Shown one piece after another: positions 25,196 to 33,866 of a stretch of DNA of 64,000 nt. The DNA is from DASQPR01 sp963724705. Its GTDB lineage: Bacteria; Actinomycetota; Actinomycetes; Mycobacteriales; Micromonosporaceae. Location: assembly GCA_963724705.1 (NCBI GenBank), contig CAVRVS010000002.1:682001-746000 (forward strand), written 5' to 3'. Position numbers and translations under genes: made by a program. The notes beneath the pieces are model-generated. The model did not search any database. It was not told the DNA's origin and saw only the letters and a program-made list of their open reading frames with translations. The stretch's first letter is position 1. The number at the start of each line of letters is the position of its first letter.

Positions 25196-26682
25196 CCGCG
25201 GTCCGGGAACCGATCACGCCCATCGGACGGCGGTCGGATCTGCCGATCGGCGAGATGGAGCTGGACGCACATCTCGCGCGGCTGGTCCGCCGGACGTCGA
25301 TCGTGCGCCAGGGCTTCTACGTCGTTGTGCTCCTCGTCGCCTTGGCCGGACAGGTGTCCGGCGCGGTCGAGGCGCTGCATATCCCGCTGGCGGCCGCCGT
25401 GCCGGCGGTCGCCGCGCTCGAACTCGGCGGCATCGTCGTGCTCGCGAACGCCGACGTCCGGCGCCGGCTCGGGGAGCGGGCGATCGCCTCGCGCATCCTG
25501 TCGGTCGCGATCGCCGCGTCGGCAGTCGCGTTCAACTGGCTCGCGCACAAGAATCATCTGCTCGGCGCGTTCTTCGCCGGCATGTCGGCGCTCGGCTATC
25601 TGGTGTGGTTGATGCACACCGAGAATCAGCGGCGCGACCGGCTGCGGGTCAAGGGCGACCTGCCGCCGACCACGCCGGCGTACGAGATGATCGGCCATTG
25701 GCTGCGCCACCCGATGCTGACCGTACGGGCGCGCGCGATGGCCAAGGCCGACCCCCGACTCGGGCTCTACGACTCGCTGGCCGAAGCACGGGCCGAGATC
25801 CGGCGGGAACGTCGCCAGGCTGCGATCGCGAAGGTGTTGCACCGCAAGATCCGTGCCGCGGTCGATCCGAAGACGGCCGACATCGCGATCGCGGTGTACG
25901 ACCTCGACGAAATCGCCGCGCGGCTCGCCGATCGGGCCGACTACGACGGACTGACCACGCTCATCGCGGCCGACCTCGCGCCCGAGCGGCTCGCGCCCGA
26001 TGGGTTGCGCGACCGGCACTCGTCCGGCCGGCCCGGCGACGCGGCCGCCGGACCCAATGCCGGTCAGTCGAAATCGGAACGGATCGCGGGCGCACGACGG
26101 GTCGCCGACCGAGCGGTCATCGCCGCAGCGGGCGAGATCGGCGAATCGCTGGCCGCCGCCGGCACAACCGAGCCGGTGGCCGATCACGTGAATGGCTCGC
26201 AGGTGTCCGGCGATGCCATTGGGACCGAGCGCGGCGACGCCACTCCGTCGCATGAAAGGACCGATTCGCGAGGCATCCAGCCACGTCGTCCGGCCGAGGA
26301 TGGCGCGCCGACGCCGGTCGTCGCCGCCGCTTCACCCCGACCGCCGGTCCGAGCCGCGCTCTCACCGGCGCTCCGGCAGGATGTCGAACGCCGACTGAAC
26401 CGGTCACGCACACCGGCGCGCCGCTCCGGCGCCGAGACACGGGCGTCTTTCAGCGACGAGCCGCCACCGGAGCCGGTTGTGACCGATGTCTCGCTGCGCC
26501 GACGGGTCCATGCGGCTCTCGACGCGAACGTCCTGCCGGGCGATCAGCGCGACGATTCGGAACTGATCGGGCTCGTGTTCGACGAACTCAACCTGAATGA
26601 ACTCGAACGACTGACCGCGGCGACCTACGTGCGCAGTTGGCGGCTGGAAAACGAGTCGGGGCAACGCATCCGGCTGACCTGA
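25192..26682 (+). CDS. DUF2637/SpdB-like membrane protein
   Basis: A 496-residue protein beginning at GTG 25192, overlapping the previous stop. Four membrane spans occupy about residues 40-145 (FYVVVLLVALAGQVSGAVEA; AAAVPAVAALELGGIVVL; SVAIAASAVAFNWLA; GAFFAGMSALGYLVWLM), followed by a long hydrophilic region. The segment PAYEMIGHWLRHPMLTVRAR and the four-span layout match DUF2637 or plasmid spread (Spd) proteins, which I take as the best guess. The middle 200 residues look disordered and the last 60 structured. It is co-expressed with the ribbon-helix-helix gene. Role unknown outside mobile elements. Confidence 0.6.
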   Translation: MTAVREPITPIGRRSDLPIGEMELDAHLARLVRRTSIVRQGFYVVVLLVALAGQVSGAVEALHIPLAAAVPAVAALELGGIVVLANADVRRRLGERAIASRILSVAIAASAVAFNWLAHKNHLLGAFFAGMSALGYLVWLMHTENQRRDRLRVKGDLPPTTPAYEMIGHWLRHPMLTVRARAMAKADPRLGLYDSLAEARAEIRRERRQAAIAKVLHRKIRAAVDPKTADIAIAVYDLDEIAARLADRADYDGLTTLIAADLAPERLAPDGLRDRHSSGRPGDAAAGPNAGQSKSERIAGARRVADRAVIAAAGEIGESLAAAGTTEPVADHVNGSQVSGDAIGTERGDATPSHERTDSRGIQPRRPAEDGAPTPVVAAASPRPPVRAALSPALRQDVERRLNRSRTPARRSGAETRASFSDEPPPEPVVTDVSLRRRVHAALDANVLPGDQRDDSELIGLVFDELNLNELERLTAATYVRSWRLENESGQRIRLT

Positions 26683-26713
26683 CCGGCCGGCGGCTGGGTC
26701 GCTTGGCAACGCG

Positions 26714-27868
26714 TCAACGTTCGTCGACCGCCGGTGTTCTCGCGGCCACGGCCGGCGCAAGGTCCGTCTCGGCCGCGGCCGGCGCGAGGGCCGTCTCGGC
26801 GGCGGCCGGCGTGAGGGCCGTCTCGGCGGCGCCCTTGGCGAGCCAGCGATCGGGCATTGTCGACACGCGACTGAGCACGCCGCGATGTTCCAACAGCACA
26901 AGGTGCGCCAGCGTCTCGCCGATCGCTGAGCGCCGCACGAAGCCGCGGTTCTCCGACCAGTCCCGTGACCAGGTCAGCCGAGCGGCCGCGGCGAAGGTGG
27001 TCAGGCCCGGATCGCTCCGTACGACGTCGAGAACCTCGGCCAGCCGAGCGTCATGGTGGCGCCGCAGATCTTCGGAGCGGTCGGCGAGGCCTCGGAACCG
27101 ATATTCGTGTGCCGGCAGCACCTCTGCCGACGTGAATCCGGCAACCGCGGACAGCGAGTCGAGGAACGCGGCCAGGGGATTGGCGAGACCACTGACGAAT
27201 GCGGAGATGTTCGGGCTGATCCGGGGCAGCACGTGATCGCCGGAGAAGAACACGTCGTTGGTCGTGTCGTGAAAGCACAGATGGCCGGGCGTGTGCCCGG
27301 GTGTCCACACCGGATACAGGTCCCAGCCGCGTACATCGACCCGTTCGCCGTGACGCAGGAGTACGTCTGGTTCCGGCAGCGATAGCAACGTCTGAACCCG
27401 TTCGGGTGCACCGGCGAGTTCGTCGACCTCGTCCGCGGGCACGCCGCAGGCGACGAGCCACCGCCGGATGCCGGCCACGATCGAATCGGCGTCGCCCCGC
27501 CGCCGTGGCAGGTGAGCGGCCTCCTGCTCGTGCATGCCGATCCAGGCGCCGGATTCCTCCCGTACGCGTCCGGCCAGACCGTAGTGATCCATGTGCGCGT
27601 GGGTGATGAGGATCGCCCCGACGTCGCCGACGGAATGACCGATCTGGGCGAGCCCGGCCCGGAACGCCTGCCATGCCTCATCGGTGCCCCAACCGGCGTC
27701 GATGACAGCGATGCCGTCGGGCGTTTCGAGGACGTACACAAGGACATAGCGCAGGACGCTCGGCAGCGGTACGGGCACCGACCACAATCCCTCGCGCACC
27801 TTTTCCACCGGCGGCATGACGTGATCGCGCCACGCGTCGAGTTGTGCTCGACCAGTCACATCGATCAT
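26714..27868 (-). CDS. MBL-fold metallo-hydrolase
   Basis: A 384-residue metallo-beta-lactamase-fold hydrolase. The metal motif is TH-A-H-MDH (His90, His92, Asp94, His95), with further ligands in PGHTPGH, GDHVLPR and LPAHEYRF, so a binuclear zinc or iron site should be intact. A C-terminal winged-helix-like domain (about 280-345) resembles LACTB2-type proteins. The last 40 residues are nine-residue repeats of the AAAETALAP type encoded by 27-bp units (26766-26830), an odd disordered tail. The start M-I-D-V-T-G follows GAGGA. Thioesters, lactones or nucleic acids are possible substrates. Confidence 0.88.
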   Translation of the reverse strand: MIDVTGRAQLDAWRDHVMPPVEKVREGLWSVPVPLPSVLRYVLVYVLETPDGIAVIDAGWGTDEAWQAFRAGLAQIGHSVGDVGAILITHAHMDHYGLAGRVREESGAWIGMHEQEAAHLPRRRGDADSIVAGIRRWLVACGVPADEVDELAGAPERVQTLLSLPEPDVLLRHGERVDVRGWDLYPVWTPGHTPGHLCFHDTTNDVFFSGDHVLPRISPNISAFVSGLANPLAAFLDSLSAVAGFTSAEVLPAHEYRFRGLADRSEDLRRHHDARLAEVLDVVRSDPGLTTFAAAARLTWSRDWSENRGFVRRSAIGETLAHLVLLEHRGVLSRVSTMPDRWLAKGAAETALTPAAAETALAPAAAETDLAPAVAARTPAVDER

Positions 27869-27954
27869 CGGCAAATCCTCGCTGTCCCCGGCCGATCCGG
27901 TCGCTGCATACACAGCGCGGCCACGCGATCGCACCGTGCCGGGGCGATCCACGC

Positions 27955-28026
27955 CATGCGCCTCGCGGCTGCGCTACGCATCGGCGGTGTCATGCGCCTC
28001 GCGGCTGCGCTACGCATCGGCGGTGT
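27955..28026. repeat. two perfect 36-bp tandem repeats
   Basis: Copies at 27955-27990 and 27991-28026 are identical and begin CATGCGCCTCGCGGCTGCGC. The reverse complement contains CCGATGCGTAGCG followed by CAGCCGCGAGGC, the core of the 39-bp array at 8490-8614 minus one T. The repeats lie in the 300-bp gap between the MBL hydrolase start and the CYTH-CHAD stop. The rest of 27869-28171 shows no gene. Confidence 0.8.
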
Positions 28027-28171
28027 CGCCGATGGCCGAGTTCATCGTCTACCCGCGACGGTCTGCATACATCCGGCGAGTGGCGAATCGCACAGCTGCG
28101 CGATCGCACGACGGACCCTGGAAGGAGTCCTGAGGGAACCCGGAAGGAACGGCGACCGAACCGCGAAAAAC

Positions 28172-29743
28172 TCAATCGAGCCAGGCGCGGACGCGGCGCC
28201 GCCGCGATCGGCGTCGCGCTCGAGCGAGATCGGCAAGCTCGCGGTCTCCGGCGGAGGTTTGCCGGGCGTAGAGCAACCCGTAGCTGAAGGCGTTATCGCC
28301 GTCGAGGTGTGCGCGCATCCCGAAGTCGCGCAGAAGCTGGCCGGTCACGACGGTGTCCTGGTACTCGCCGAGGACGTCCTGCAGGATCTGTAGACGTTTC
28401 GCCAGCCGGCGCGCCGGCGCGCCCGCGTCCGGGGCGAGCGCTTCGGCGGCGTACCGTGCCCGCTTGTACGCCTTGCGAGCATCATGGAGCGCGACATCGC
28501 GGCTCCGTGGCACCGACGACGGGACGGCGATACCGGTCGGCTCGTCCGGCAATTCGAGGGCGGCGTCTAGCCGTACGTCTGCTCGCCGCACCGCCTTGCG
28601 TGCCGCCCGGCGCAGCCCGTCGCCCGTCGGGGGCCGGAGATCGCCGTCAACGACCGCGTCCAGCTCATCGAGGATGTGCGCGTAGCGCGGGCTTGTCATG
28701 GCGGCGGCGAGCGCGTCGCGCGCCGCTGCGGTCGACGTACCGAGACGTTCATGGATGCGTGTCGCGACCGGACCGACAATCGTGTCGGGCGGCTCGGCCG
28801 CGAGTGCCTTGTCCAAGCGGGTCCGCATGACGTCGCCGTCCCGTACGGCACCGAGCAGACCGCCGAGCCACTGGAGTTCGGCGCGCAGCGGTTCGGTCCG
28901 GCTCCGGTCGAGCATCGATCGGAACGTACGCAACGTCGCCCGCAGCCGCCGGATCGCGACGCGCATGTCGTGAACGCCGTCGGGATCTCCGGCACGGACG
29001 AGGGGATCGTTGCCGATCAGTTCGTCGCGGTGTTGACGCAGATAGGCGGCGACTGTCCGCTCGCTCCAACCGTTGATCGGGCCAGGCACCGCGGCCCGAC
29101 TCGTGTCACCGCGCGCCAGACCGCCGCCCGCGCCCGGATAGAGATCGCCCAGAGCCTGCGCCAGTTTGGACGGGCTTTCGGCCACCCGCGCGCCCGCCGC
29201 GACGAGGGCGTCGCTCAACGTTGCGAGGAACTCACGCGAGCCATCGACGAGTTCAGCCTCGAGTTCGTGCCACTGGCGGGTCGTCGGCTCGCCGCCGGCG
29301 GCCTCGTACGACTCGCTGGTGACGGAGTCGTCCGACATGAGGGCGAGCACGGCACCCTCGCTGTCGCGGACGGCCCGCTCCATCCGACGGTTGCGGATCC
29401 GCGCGATCGGCACGAACGCATCACCCCGCGACACCGCCCAGACCTCGGCGATCAGCTCGTCCGGCACCTTCCGGCTCCGCGTGGTCGCCGGCAGCTGCAG
29501 CTCCGTACGGTCGCCGCCGGCCGGGCGCTTGAGGTGCCAGCCGGCATCGTGGCCGCCGCGCCGCCGGCGCAGTGTCATGCGATGGCGGGCGAGCGCCAGG
29601 CTGATCGTGTCGTAGTAGGTCGCGTCCAGATTGAGTTCGACCGGATCGTCGACCGACGCCACGCCCGGGACCGCGGTGAGATCTGGCAAGGCGAATCCGT
29701 CCGGTGCGACGAACTTTTGTTCGATTTCGGTCGTTGTCGCCAT
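28172..29743 (-). CDS. CYTH and CHAD domain protein
   Basis: A 523-residue cytoplasmic protein. The N-terminal CYTH (triphosphate tunnel) domain spans about residues 1-205, with the signature EIEQKF at residues 6-11 and basic strand motifs (MTLRRRRGGHDAGWHLKRP). The C-terminal CHAD domain spans about 225-515, with conserved histidine helices VHDMRVAIRRLRATLRTF and HDARKAYKRARYAAEAL. CHAD domains bind inorganic polyphosphate and CYTH domains hydrolyse or bind triphosphates, so a polyphosphate-linked role is likely. ATG 29743 is the start; the C-terminus is very basic (RRRSRRRRVRAWLD). Confidence 0.93.
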   Translation of the reverse strand: MATTTEIEQKFVAPDGFALPDLTAVPGVASVDDPVELNLDATYYDTISLALARHRMTLRRRRGGHDAGWHLKRPAGGDRTELQLPATTRSRKVPDELIAEVWAVSRGDAFVPIARIRNRRMERAVRDSEGAVLALMSDDSVTSESYEAAGGEPTTRQWHELEAELVDGSREFLATLSDALVAAGARVAESPSKLAQALGDLYPGAGGGLARGDTSRAAVPGPINGWSERTVAAYLRQHRDELIGNDPLVRAGDPDGVHDMRVAIRRLRATLRTFRSMLDRSRTEPLRAELQWLGGLLGAVRDGDVMRTRLDKALAAEPPDTIVGPVATRIHERLGTSTAAARDALAAAMTSPRYAHILDELDAVVDGDLRPPTGDGLRRAARKAVRRADVRLDAALELPDEPTGIAVPSSVPRSRDVALHDARKAYKRARYAAEALAPDAGAPARRLAKRLQILQDVLGEYQDTVVTGQLLRDFGMRAHLDGDNAFSYGLLYARQTSAGDRELADLARARRRSRRRRVRAWLD

Positions 29744-29834
29744 CGTGAGTGCCTACCCGTCGGTTGCCCGATGAAACGGGGGACCAGCTCCCTTCCTACC
29801 ACCTACCGGCGGTGTCTGGGTCCGGTCACGAGGC

Positions 29835-30932
29835 TCACTGCGCGGCTTCGAACGCCTTGCCGACGTCGGTGACCTTGGGGCCACTGGTAAACAGTCCGGT
29901 GCTCGGGCCGTCGTCGGCGGCCGGCAGCGCAAACCACGCATAACGCTGCAGGAATGACAGATTGTCGAGCATCTTGGTGGAGGCGGTCACGAATGATGCT
30001 TGCTCGGATTCGCTCGGATAGTGGGTGCCATTCGAGAAGTTGATCAGGGCATACTCGGTCAGCCAGATCGGCTTGTGGTAGCGGTTCCAGACCGCTTGGA
30101 GATAGGACTTCAGCTGGCTGACCGCGGCACTCGTGCTGAAGTCCCCGCCGTACCAGTGCAGCGCTATGAAATCGACCCGGTAGCCGCGCGATCTGACGCC
30201 ACTCATGAACTGGTCGAGCCACCCGCCCGGCGTCGCACCACCGGTGGCCACGGCGGGGGAGCCCAGCGTCTGGCCGGTCGCCTGGAGCTTCGGCCACAGA
30301 TCGAGTGCCTGCGTGACGGACATATTCGATTGGCTTGACATGTCGGGCTCGTTGAATCCGAGCAGGTAGTGCCCGCCCGACTTGGCCTGGGCGATCGACT
30401 GGGTGGTGACGCTGCCGCTGCCCCAGATCATCGGCACGAAGTCGACGCCGTGCGGGGTCGTGATCCCTGCGTGCCCGGCCGCCCACGTGTAATACCACCC
30501 GGCGCCAGATTGCCTGAGTGCGGTATCGACGCCATTGAACGACCAGACCGACACGCCCTTGCGCGAGCTCGCGGAGGGCGTGCCCGGTTTCTGCGTCGAC
30601 GCGCGAGCGGGCGTCGATCGGCCCGAGCTGGGCGTCGCTGTGCCCGAAGCGGAAGCGTGACTGCCAGTCGCGGTGGGCGAGGCGTCGTGCGCTCCGGCGC
30701 TTCCGGTCGACCCGGTCCGCGGGTACGGCGAGGCCGATGCCGCCGCGGCGGCATCGGACCCATCGCGGTGAGCGAACTGGACGATGAGAACCGCGGCCGC
30801 GGCGACGACGAGAATCGCGAGCGCCGCAGTGAGACCCCGCCACCGTGCCGAAGCCGGTCGCGCGGCCCGGTGTGCGCCCATCGATCTACGCGGTTGCGGG
30901 TCGTCGTTCGCGCCGGTCCCGGGCGTCTCCAT
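29835..30932 (-). CDS. Asl1-like glycoside hydrolase, membrane anchored
   Basis: A 365-residue exported protein. One N-terminal hydrophobic segment (LTAALAILVVAAAAVLIV, about residues 34-51) follows a basic stretch, and a Ser/Thr/Ala-rich linker runs to about residue 125. The catalytic part is an Asl1/GH128-like TIM barrel with FNEPDMS (probable acid/base Glu) and IWLTEYALI (probable nucleophile Glu), plus FIALHWYGGDF. The family cleaves beta-1,3-glucans, so it may act on environmental or fungal glucan. The segment has no lipobox, so it is likely a type II anchor or uncleaved signal. Confidence 0.88.
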   Translation of the reverse strand: METPGTGANDDPQPRRSMGAHRAARPASARWRGLTAALAILVVAAAAVLIVQFAHRDGSDAAAAASASPYPRTGSTGSAGAHDASPTATGSHASASGTATPSSGRSTPARASTQKPGTPSASSRKGVSVWSFNGVDTALRQSGAGWYYTWAAGHAGITTPHGVDFVPMIWGSGSVTTQSIAQAKSGGHYLLGFNEPDMSSQSNMSVTQALDLWPKLQATGQTLGSPAVATGGATPGGWLDQFMSGVRSRGYRVDFIALHWYGGDFSTSAAVSQLKSYLQAVWNRYHKPIWLTEYALINFSNGTHYPSESEQASFVTASTKMLDNLSFLQRYAWFALPAADDGPSTGLFTSGPKVTDVGKAFEAAQ

Positions 30933-31015
30933 CCAGCGGGCATCCTTCCCTCAGCGCCCGTACGCTACCGCGCGGTCGCGACCACCGCGATGCCGCCGAG
31001 GGGTCAAACCACCCG

Positions 31016-32089
31016 TCAAACCGGCGGTGGCACGGTGAGGTCCGGCGCGGTTTCCGGCACGCCGCCGCCGACCTCGGTGAGCTGCGGTACGGCCTTGTGC
31101 TGGGTGATCCACCCGTCGATGCGCGCCCACCAGGAGTAGAGCCACTCGACCCGGCCGTCGATATCGCTCGGGATGTCGGCCGGGTTCTCCAGCCACCACT
31201 GCATGATGATGGCCTTGTCCATCGGCAGTTCGCGCCATACGTCGGCGACCGTACGCAGATGGTCGACGCCGGTGTGCCCGACCAGGACGACGGTGGCGCG
31301 CGGGCTTGCCTCCAGCGCCGCGAGTACGCCGCCGGGGCGCGGCGGAAGCACGTTGTGCATGCGCTCCGCCCGCCGGGCCATGGCCTGCAAGCCCAGGCGC
31401 CGTAGTCGCATGATGCCTCGCGTCCAACGTTCCGGAGTGAAGTTGCCACCCTCCGGGAAGATCAGCAACGCGTCGTCGTTGTCCAGGTCCTTGGCCAGAT
31501 CGGCGATCTGCTGCTCGGCCTGTTCACCGCCGCCTGGCGCGATGAAGCGGTTCGGCAGCCGGTTGAGGAGCACGTCGATCACCGGATCCCACTGCAAGCT
31601 GTCCTTGACGACGATGCGCGGCTCCCGGGCGTACCAGTTGATGAGGGCGTGGGCCAGCAGGAACGAGTCGCCCGGGCCGGCGTGCCGGGATAAGACCAGC
31701 AGCGGTCGCGGCCGCTGCAACGAGTCCGGAGTCACCCCATCGATCTGTACGGTCAGCCGCAGGACCCACTTCGCCTGCCGGTAGAGGATCGCAAGCGCCT
31801 GTCCGCAGAGCCGATAGTGCGCGCGCTGGAACGCGGGCGACCGCACCCGCCAGCCAAAGCCGGAGGCGATCCACATCGCGAACATCGCGATGAGCGCACC
31901 GGACTCGACGAGTGAGTATGTCGTCGCGAGCCACAGCACGCGAACTGGGCGGAGCCGACCGGCGACAAACGGCGACAGCGCCGCCGAGACCAACAGCCAT
32001 AGTGGCGATGTGCCCAGCAGCGCCAGCGACAGCGCGACGGCGAGCGGCGCCAGCGCAAGCCGGCGCACCCAGCGTGGTGGTGGCCTCAC
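31016..32089 (-). CDS. PlsC-like acyltransferase
   Basis: A 357-residue membrane acyltransferase of the glycerophospholipid family. Two N-terminal hydrophobic segments precede the catalytic motif SRHAGPGDS (the HX4D pair) and the acceptor-binding motif FPEGGNFTP. It would transfer acyl groups to lysophosphatidate or a related lysolipid. GTG 32089 overlaps the patatin stop by 4 nt (GTGA), indicating a coupled operon in which a lipid deacylase and an acyltransferase are made together, suggesting phospholipid remodelling. The last 25 residues are proline-rich. Confidence 0.9.
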   Translation of the reverse strand: MRPPPRWVRRLALAPLAVALSLALLGTSPLWLLVSAALSPFVAGRLRPVRVLWLATTYSLVESGALIAMFAMWIASGFGWRVRSPAFQRAHYRLCGQALAILYRQAKWVLRLTVQIDGVTPDSLQRPRPLLVLSRHAGPGDSFLLAHALINWYAREPRIVVKDSLQWDPVIDVLLNRLPNRFIAPGGGEQAEQQIADLAKDLDNDDALLIFPEGGNFTPERWTRGIMRLRRLGLQAMARRAERMHNVLPPRPGGVLAALEASPRATVVLVGHTGVDHLRTVADVWRELPMDKAIIMQWWLENPADIPSDIDGRVEWLYSWWARIDGWITQHKAVPQLTEVGGGVPETAPDLTVPPPV

Positions 32090-32916
32090 GTGTGCTCCTT
32101 GAGGAACGCCGCCGACGCTTCGTACGCCCGGTCGATGCGTCGCTGTGCGGCCCGCAGGTCACGGTACGCCAGTGGCGAGTCGTCGCGCTTCGAACCGGCT
32201 CCGGGCGGCAGTACGTGCACGGTGACGTCCGGCGGCACGGCGGCCATCTCGCGGGCGAACCGGTGACGACGGGAGATCTCGAAGGCCACCCGGGCGACCT
32301 CGACCACGTTTCGGGGCGCGATCAGCGGTCGATCGATCCGGCCGACCTGCAGGACGTACACGGTGGCGGCGCCCAACTCGACGGCTCGGCCGACCGGGAT
32401 CGAGTTGACGATGCCGCCGTCGATGTAGTGCTGGCCGTCGATCGCGATCGGCGGAAGGAGCCCCGGCACGGCGGCCGAGGCGAGGACGGCGTCGACCAAG
32501 GGACCACGGCTGAACCAATGCTCGGCCGCGCGCTCGATGCTCGCGGCGCAGCACTCGAACCGTACCGGCAGATCCTCGAAGCGATGCGCGTCGCGTAACT
32601 CGCGGTCGAGCATCGCGCGCAGCGGTGCCGTTGAGTGCAGGTGCGTGCCGCCCCGCGCGAGCCGGGCGAGCTGGCGGGGCGCGGAGTCGCCGAACACGTC
32701 GCGGGCCTGTTTGGACGCCCATAGGTCGACAAGACGCCCGATGACCGAGATCGTCGGGTCGGCCGCGACGAGGGCACCATTGATCGCGCCGATCGATGTC
32801 CCGACGATGATTTCCGGGCGGATCTCCGCCTCGAGCAGGGCACGGACCATGCCGACCTCGACGGCGCCGAGCACACCGCCGCCGCCGAGCACGAATGCGA
32901 TCGGGCCGTCCGTCAC
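32086..32916 (-). CDS. patatin-like phospholipase
   Basis: A 276-residue patatin-family lipid hydrolase with a Ser-Asp dyad: oxyanion motif GGGGVLG near residue 12, nucleophile motif GTSIGA near 40, and the aspartate in DGGIVNS near 170. The start is GTG 32916 (V-T-D-G-P-I) because AAGGA lies 8 nt upstream; the longer frame runs through the end of the MerR gene in another frame. It sits between a MerR regulator (31-nt gap) and an acyltransferase (overlap). It should release fatty acids from phospholipids in the cytoplasm. Confidence 0.92.
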   Translation of the reverse strand: MTDGPIAFVLGGGGVLGAVEVGMVRALLEAEIRPEIIVGTSIGAINGALVAADPTISVIGRLVDLWASKQARDVFGDSAPRQLARLARGGTHLHSTAPLRAMLDRELRDAHRFEDLPVRFECCAASIERAAEHWFSRGPLVDAVLASAAVPGLLPPIAIDGQHYIDGGIVNSIPVGRAVELGAATVYVLQVGRIDRPLIAPRNVVEVARVAFEISRRHRFAREMAAVPPDVTVHVLPPGAGSKRDDSPLAYRDLRAAQRRIDRAYEASAAFLKEHT

Positions 32917-32947
32917 CGGATCATCCTTGCATCGGTACGGAGCGAGA

Positions 32948-33637
32948 TCATGTGGAAGCCGGGCCGGACGCTCTCTGTGGCGTCCCCGACGGCAGCGGAA
33001 GCTCCTGTGCCGCGCCCAGCCGTACCATGCTCGCGTGTTCGTGGGCGAGCAGGCGCAACGCTGCGAACAACGCCTCGCCCAGGACGGTGCCGAGCACGAC
33101 GAGTTCGAGCATGCGCACCGCTTCGCCGCGCGCGACCACATTGTCGACCTCGACCTCGGCCAGGGATAGCGCGCTCGCGGCGTACGTGTCCAGATTGTCC
33201 AGCACCTCTGGCGCGTTGACCGTACGGAGCGCGGCAATCACGTCGGCCAGCTGATCGCGAGCCGGCGCCATCGGCTCGACGAACCAACCGCGCTCGGCCA
33301 CGTAACGGTCGGCGGCCGCGCGGGCATCCCGCCAGGCGTCGGTGTCGCGATCGGGGTGCCGGGTCGGCAATACGGCATGGTGAGCGACACCGAGCAGATC
33401 ATGGGGCTGTAGATCGGTCCGGCTGAGAGCGGCTATCACGTCACGCGCGGCCGAGATCGATACGCCGCCGACATCCAGCAGCGCACGGATGAGTCGCAGC
33501 CGCTGGAGGTGGGCGTCGCCGTAATCAGCCTGATTGGCGGCCCGAGTCTCGCCCGGTTCGAGTAGACCCTCGCGCAGGTAGTACTTGATCGTCGGTACGG
33601 CGACGCCGCTGCGCCTGCTGAGTTCGCCGATGCGCAT
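32948..33637 (-). CDS. MerR family transcriptional regulator
   Basis: A 229-residue regulator. Residues 1-70 are a MerR winged helix (MRIGELSRRSGVAVPTIKYYLREGLLEPG), and the C-terminal 150 residues form a helical domain of unknown ligand, without metal-binding cysteines. The start at 33637 is chosen over an ATG four codons upstream because GGAGG lies 5 nt before it. It heads an operon with the patatin and acyltransferase genes, and is divergent from a DUF4188 gene. Two palindromes in the shared intergenic region are plausible binding sites. Confidence 0.9.
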   Translation of the reverse strand: MRIGELSRRSGVAVPTIKYYLREGLLEPGETRAANQADYGDAHLQRLRLIRALLDVGGVSISAARDVIAALSRTDLQPHDLLGVAHHAVLPTRHPDRDTDAWRDARAAADRYVAERGWFVEPMAPARDQLADVIAALRTVNAPEVLDNLDTYAASALSLAEVEVDNVVARGEAVRMLELVVLGTVLGEALFAALRLLAHEHASMVRLGAAQELPLPSGTPQRASGPAST

Positions 33638-33780
33638 CCGTGCCTCCATCGTCCGGCCGCCGTCGTCCCGCCTCGGCTTGTGCCGCTGCCGCTCATGTCA
33701 CCGCCGCTGTGCCGCCGCCGCTCGCGCCGTCGTCGCAGCGCCCGATTCGGCGAATCCCTTGCGCGGATCGCCGACTCGAT

Positions 33781-33820
33781 GGATAGTGTACCTATCCGTT
33801 TATGGATAGCGATGCTATCC
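33781..33820. promoter_or_regulatory. two GGATAG-N5-CTATCC palindromes
   Basis: Identical 6-bp arms GGATAG and CTATCC flank 5-bp spacers at 33781-33797 and 33804-33820; centres are 23 bp apart, about two helical turns. They lie between the MerR gene and the DUF4188 gene, nearer the latter (start 33867). Spacers differ (TGTAC, CGATG), so the arms are the conserved part. Likely a cooperative two-dimer operator. Confidence 0.65.
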
Positions 33821-33866
33821 GTGCAGTCGGGCAAGGTGGAACCGATCGCGACGTGGGGAGGCCGAG

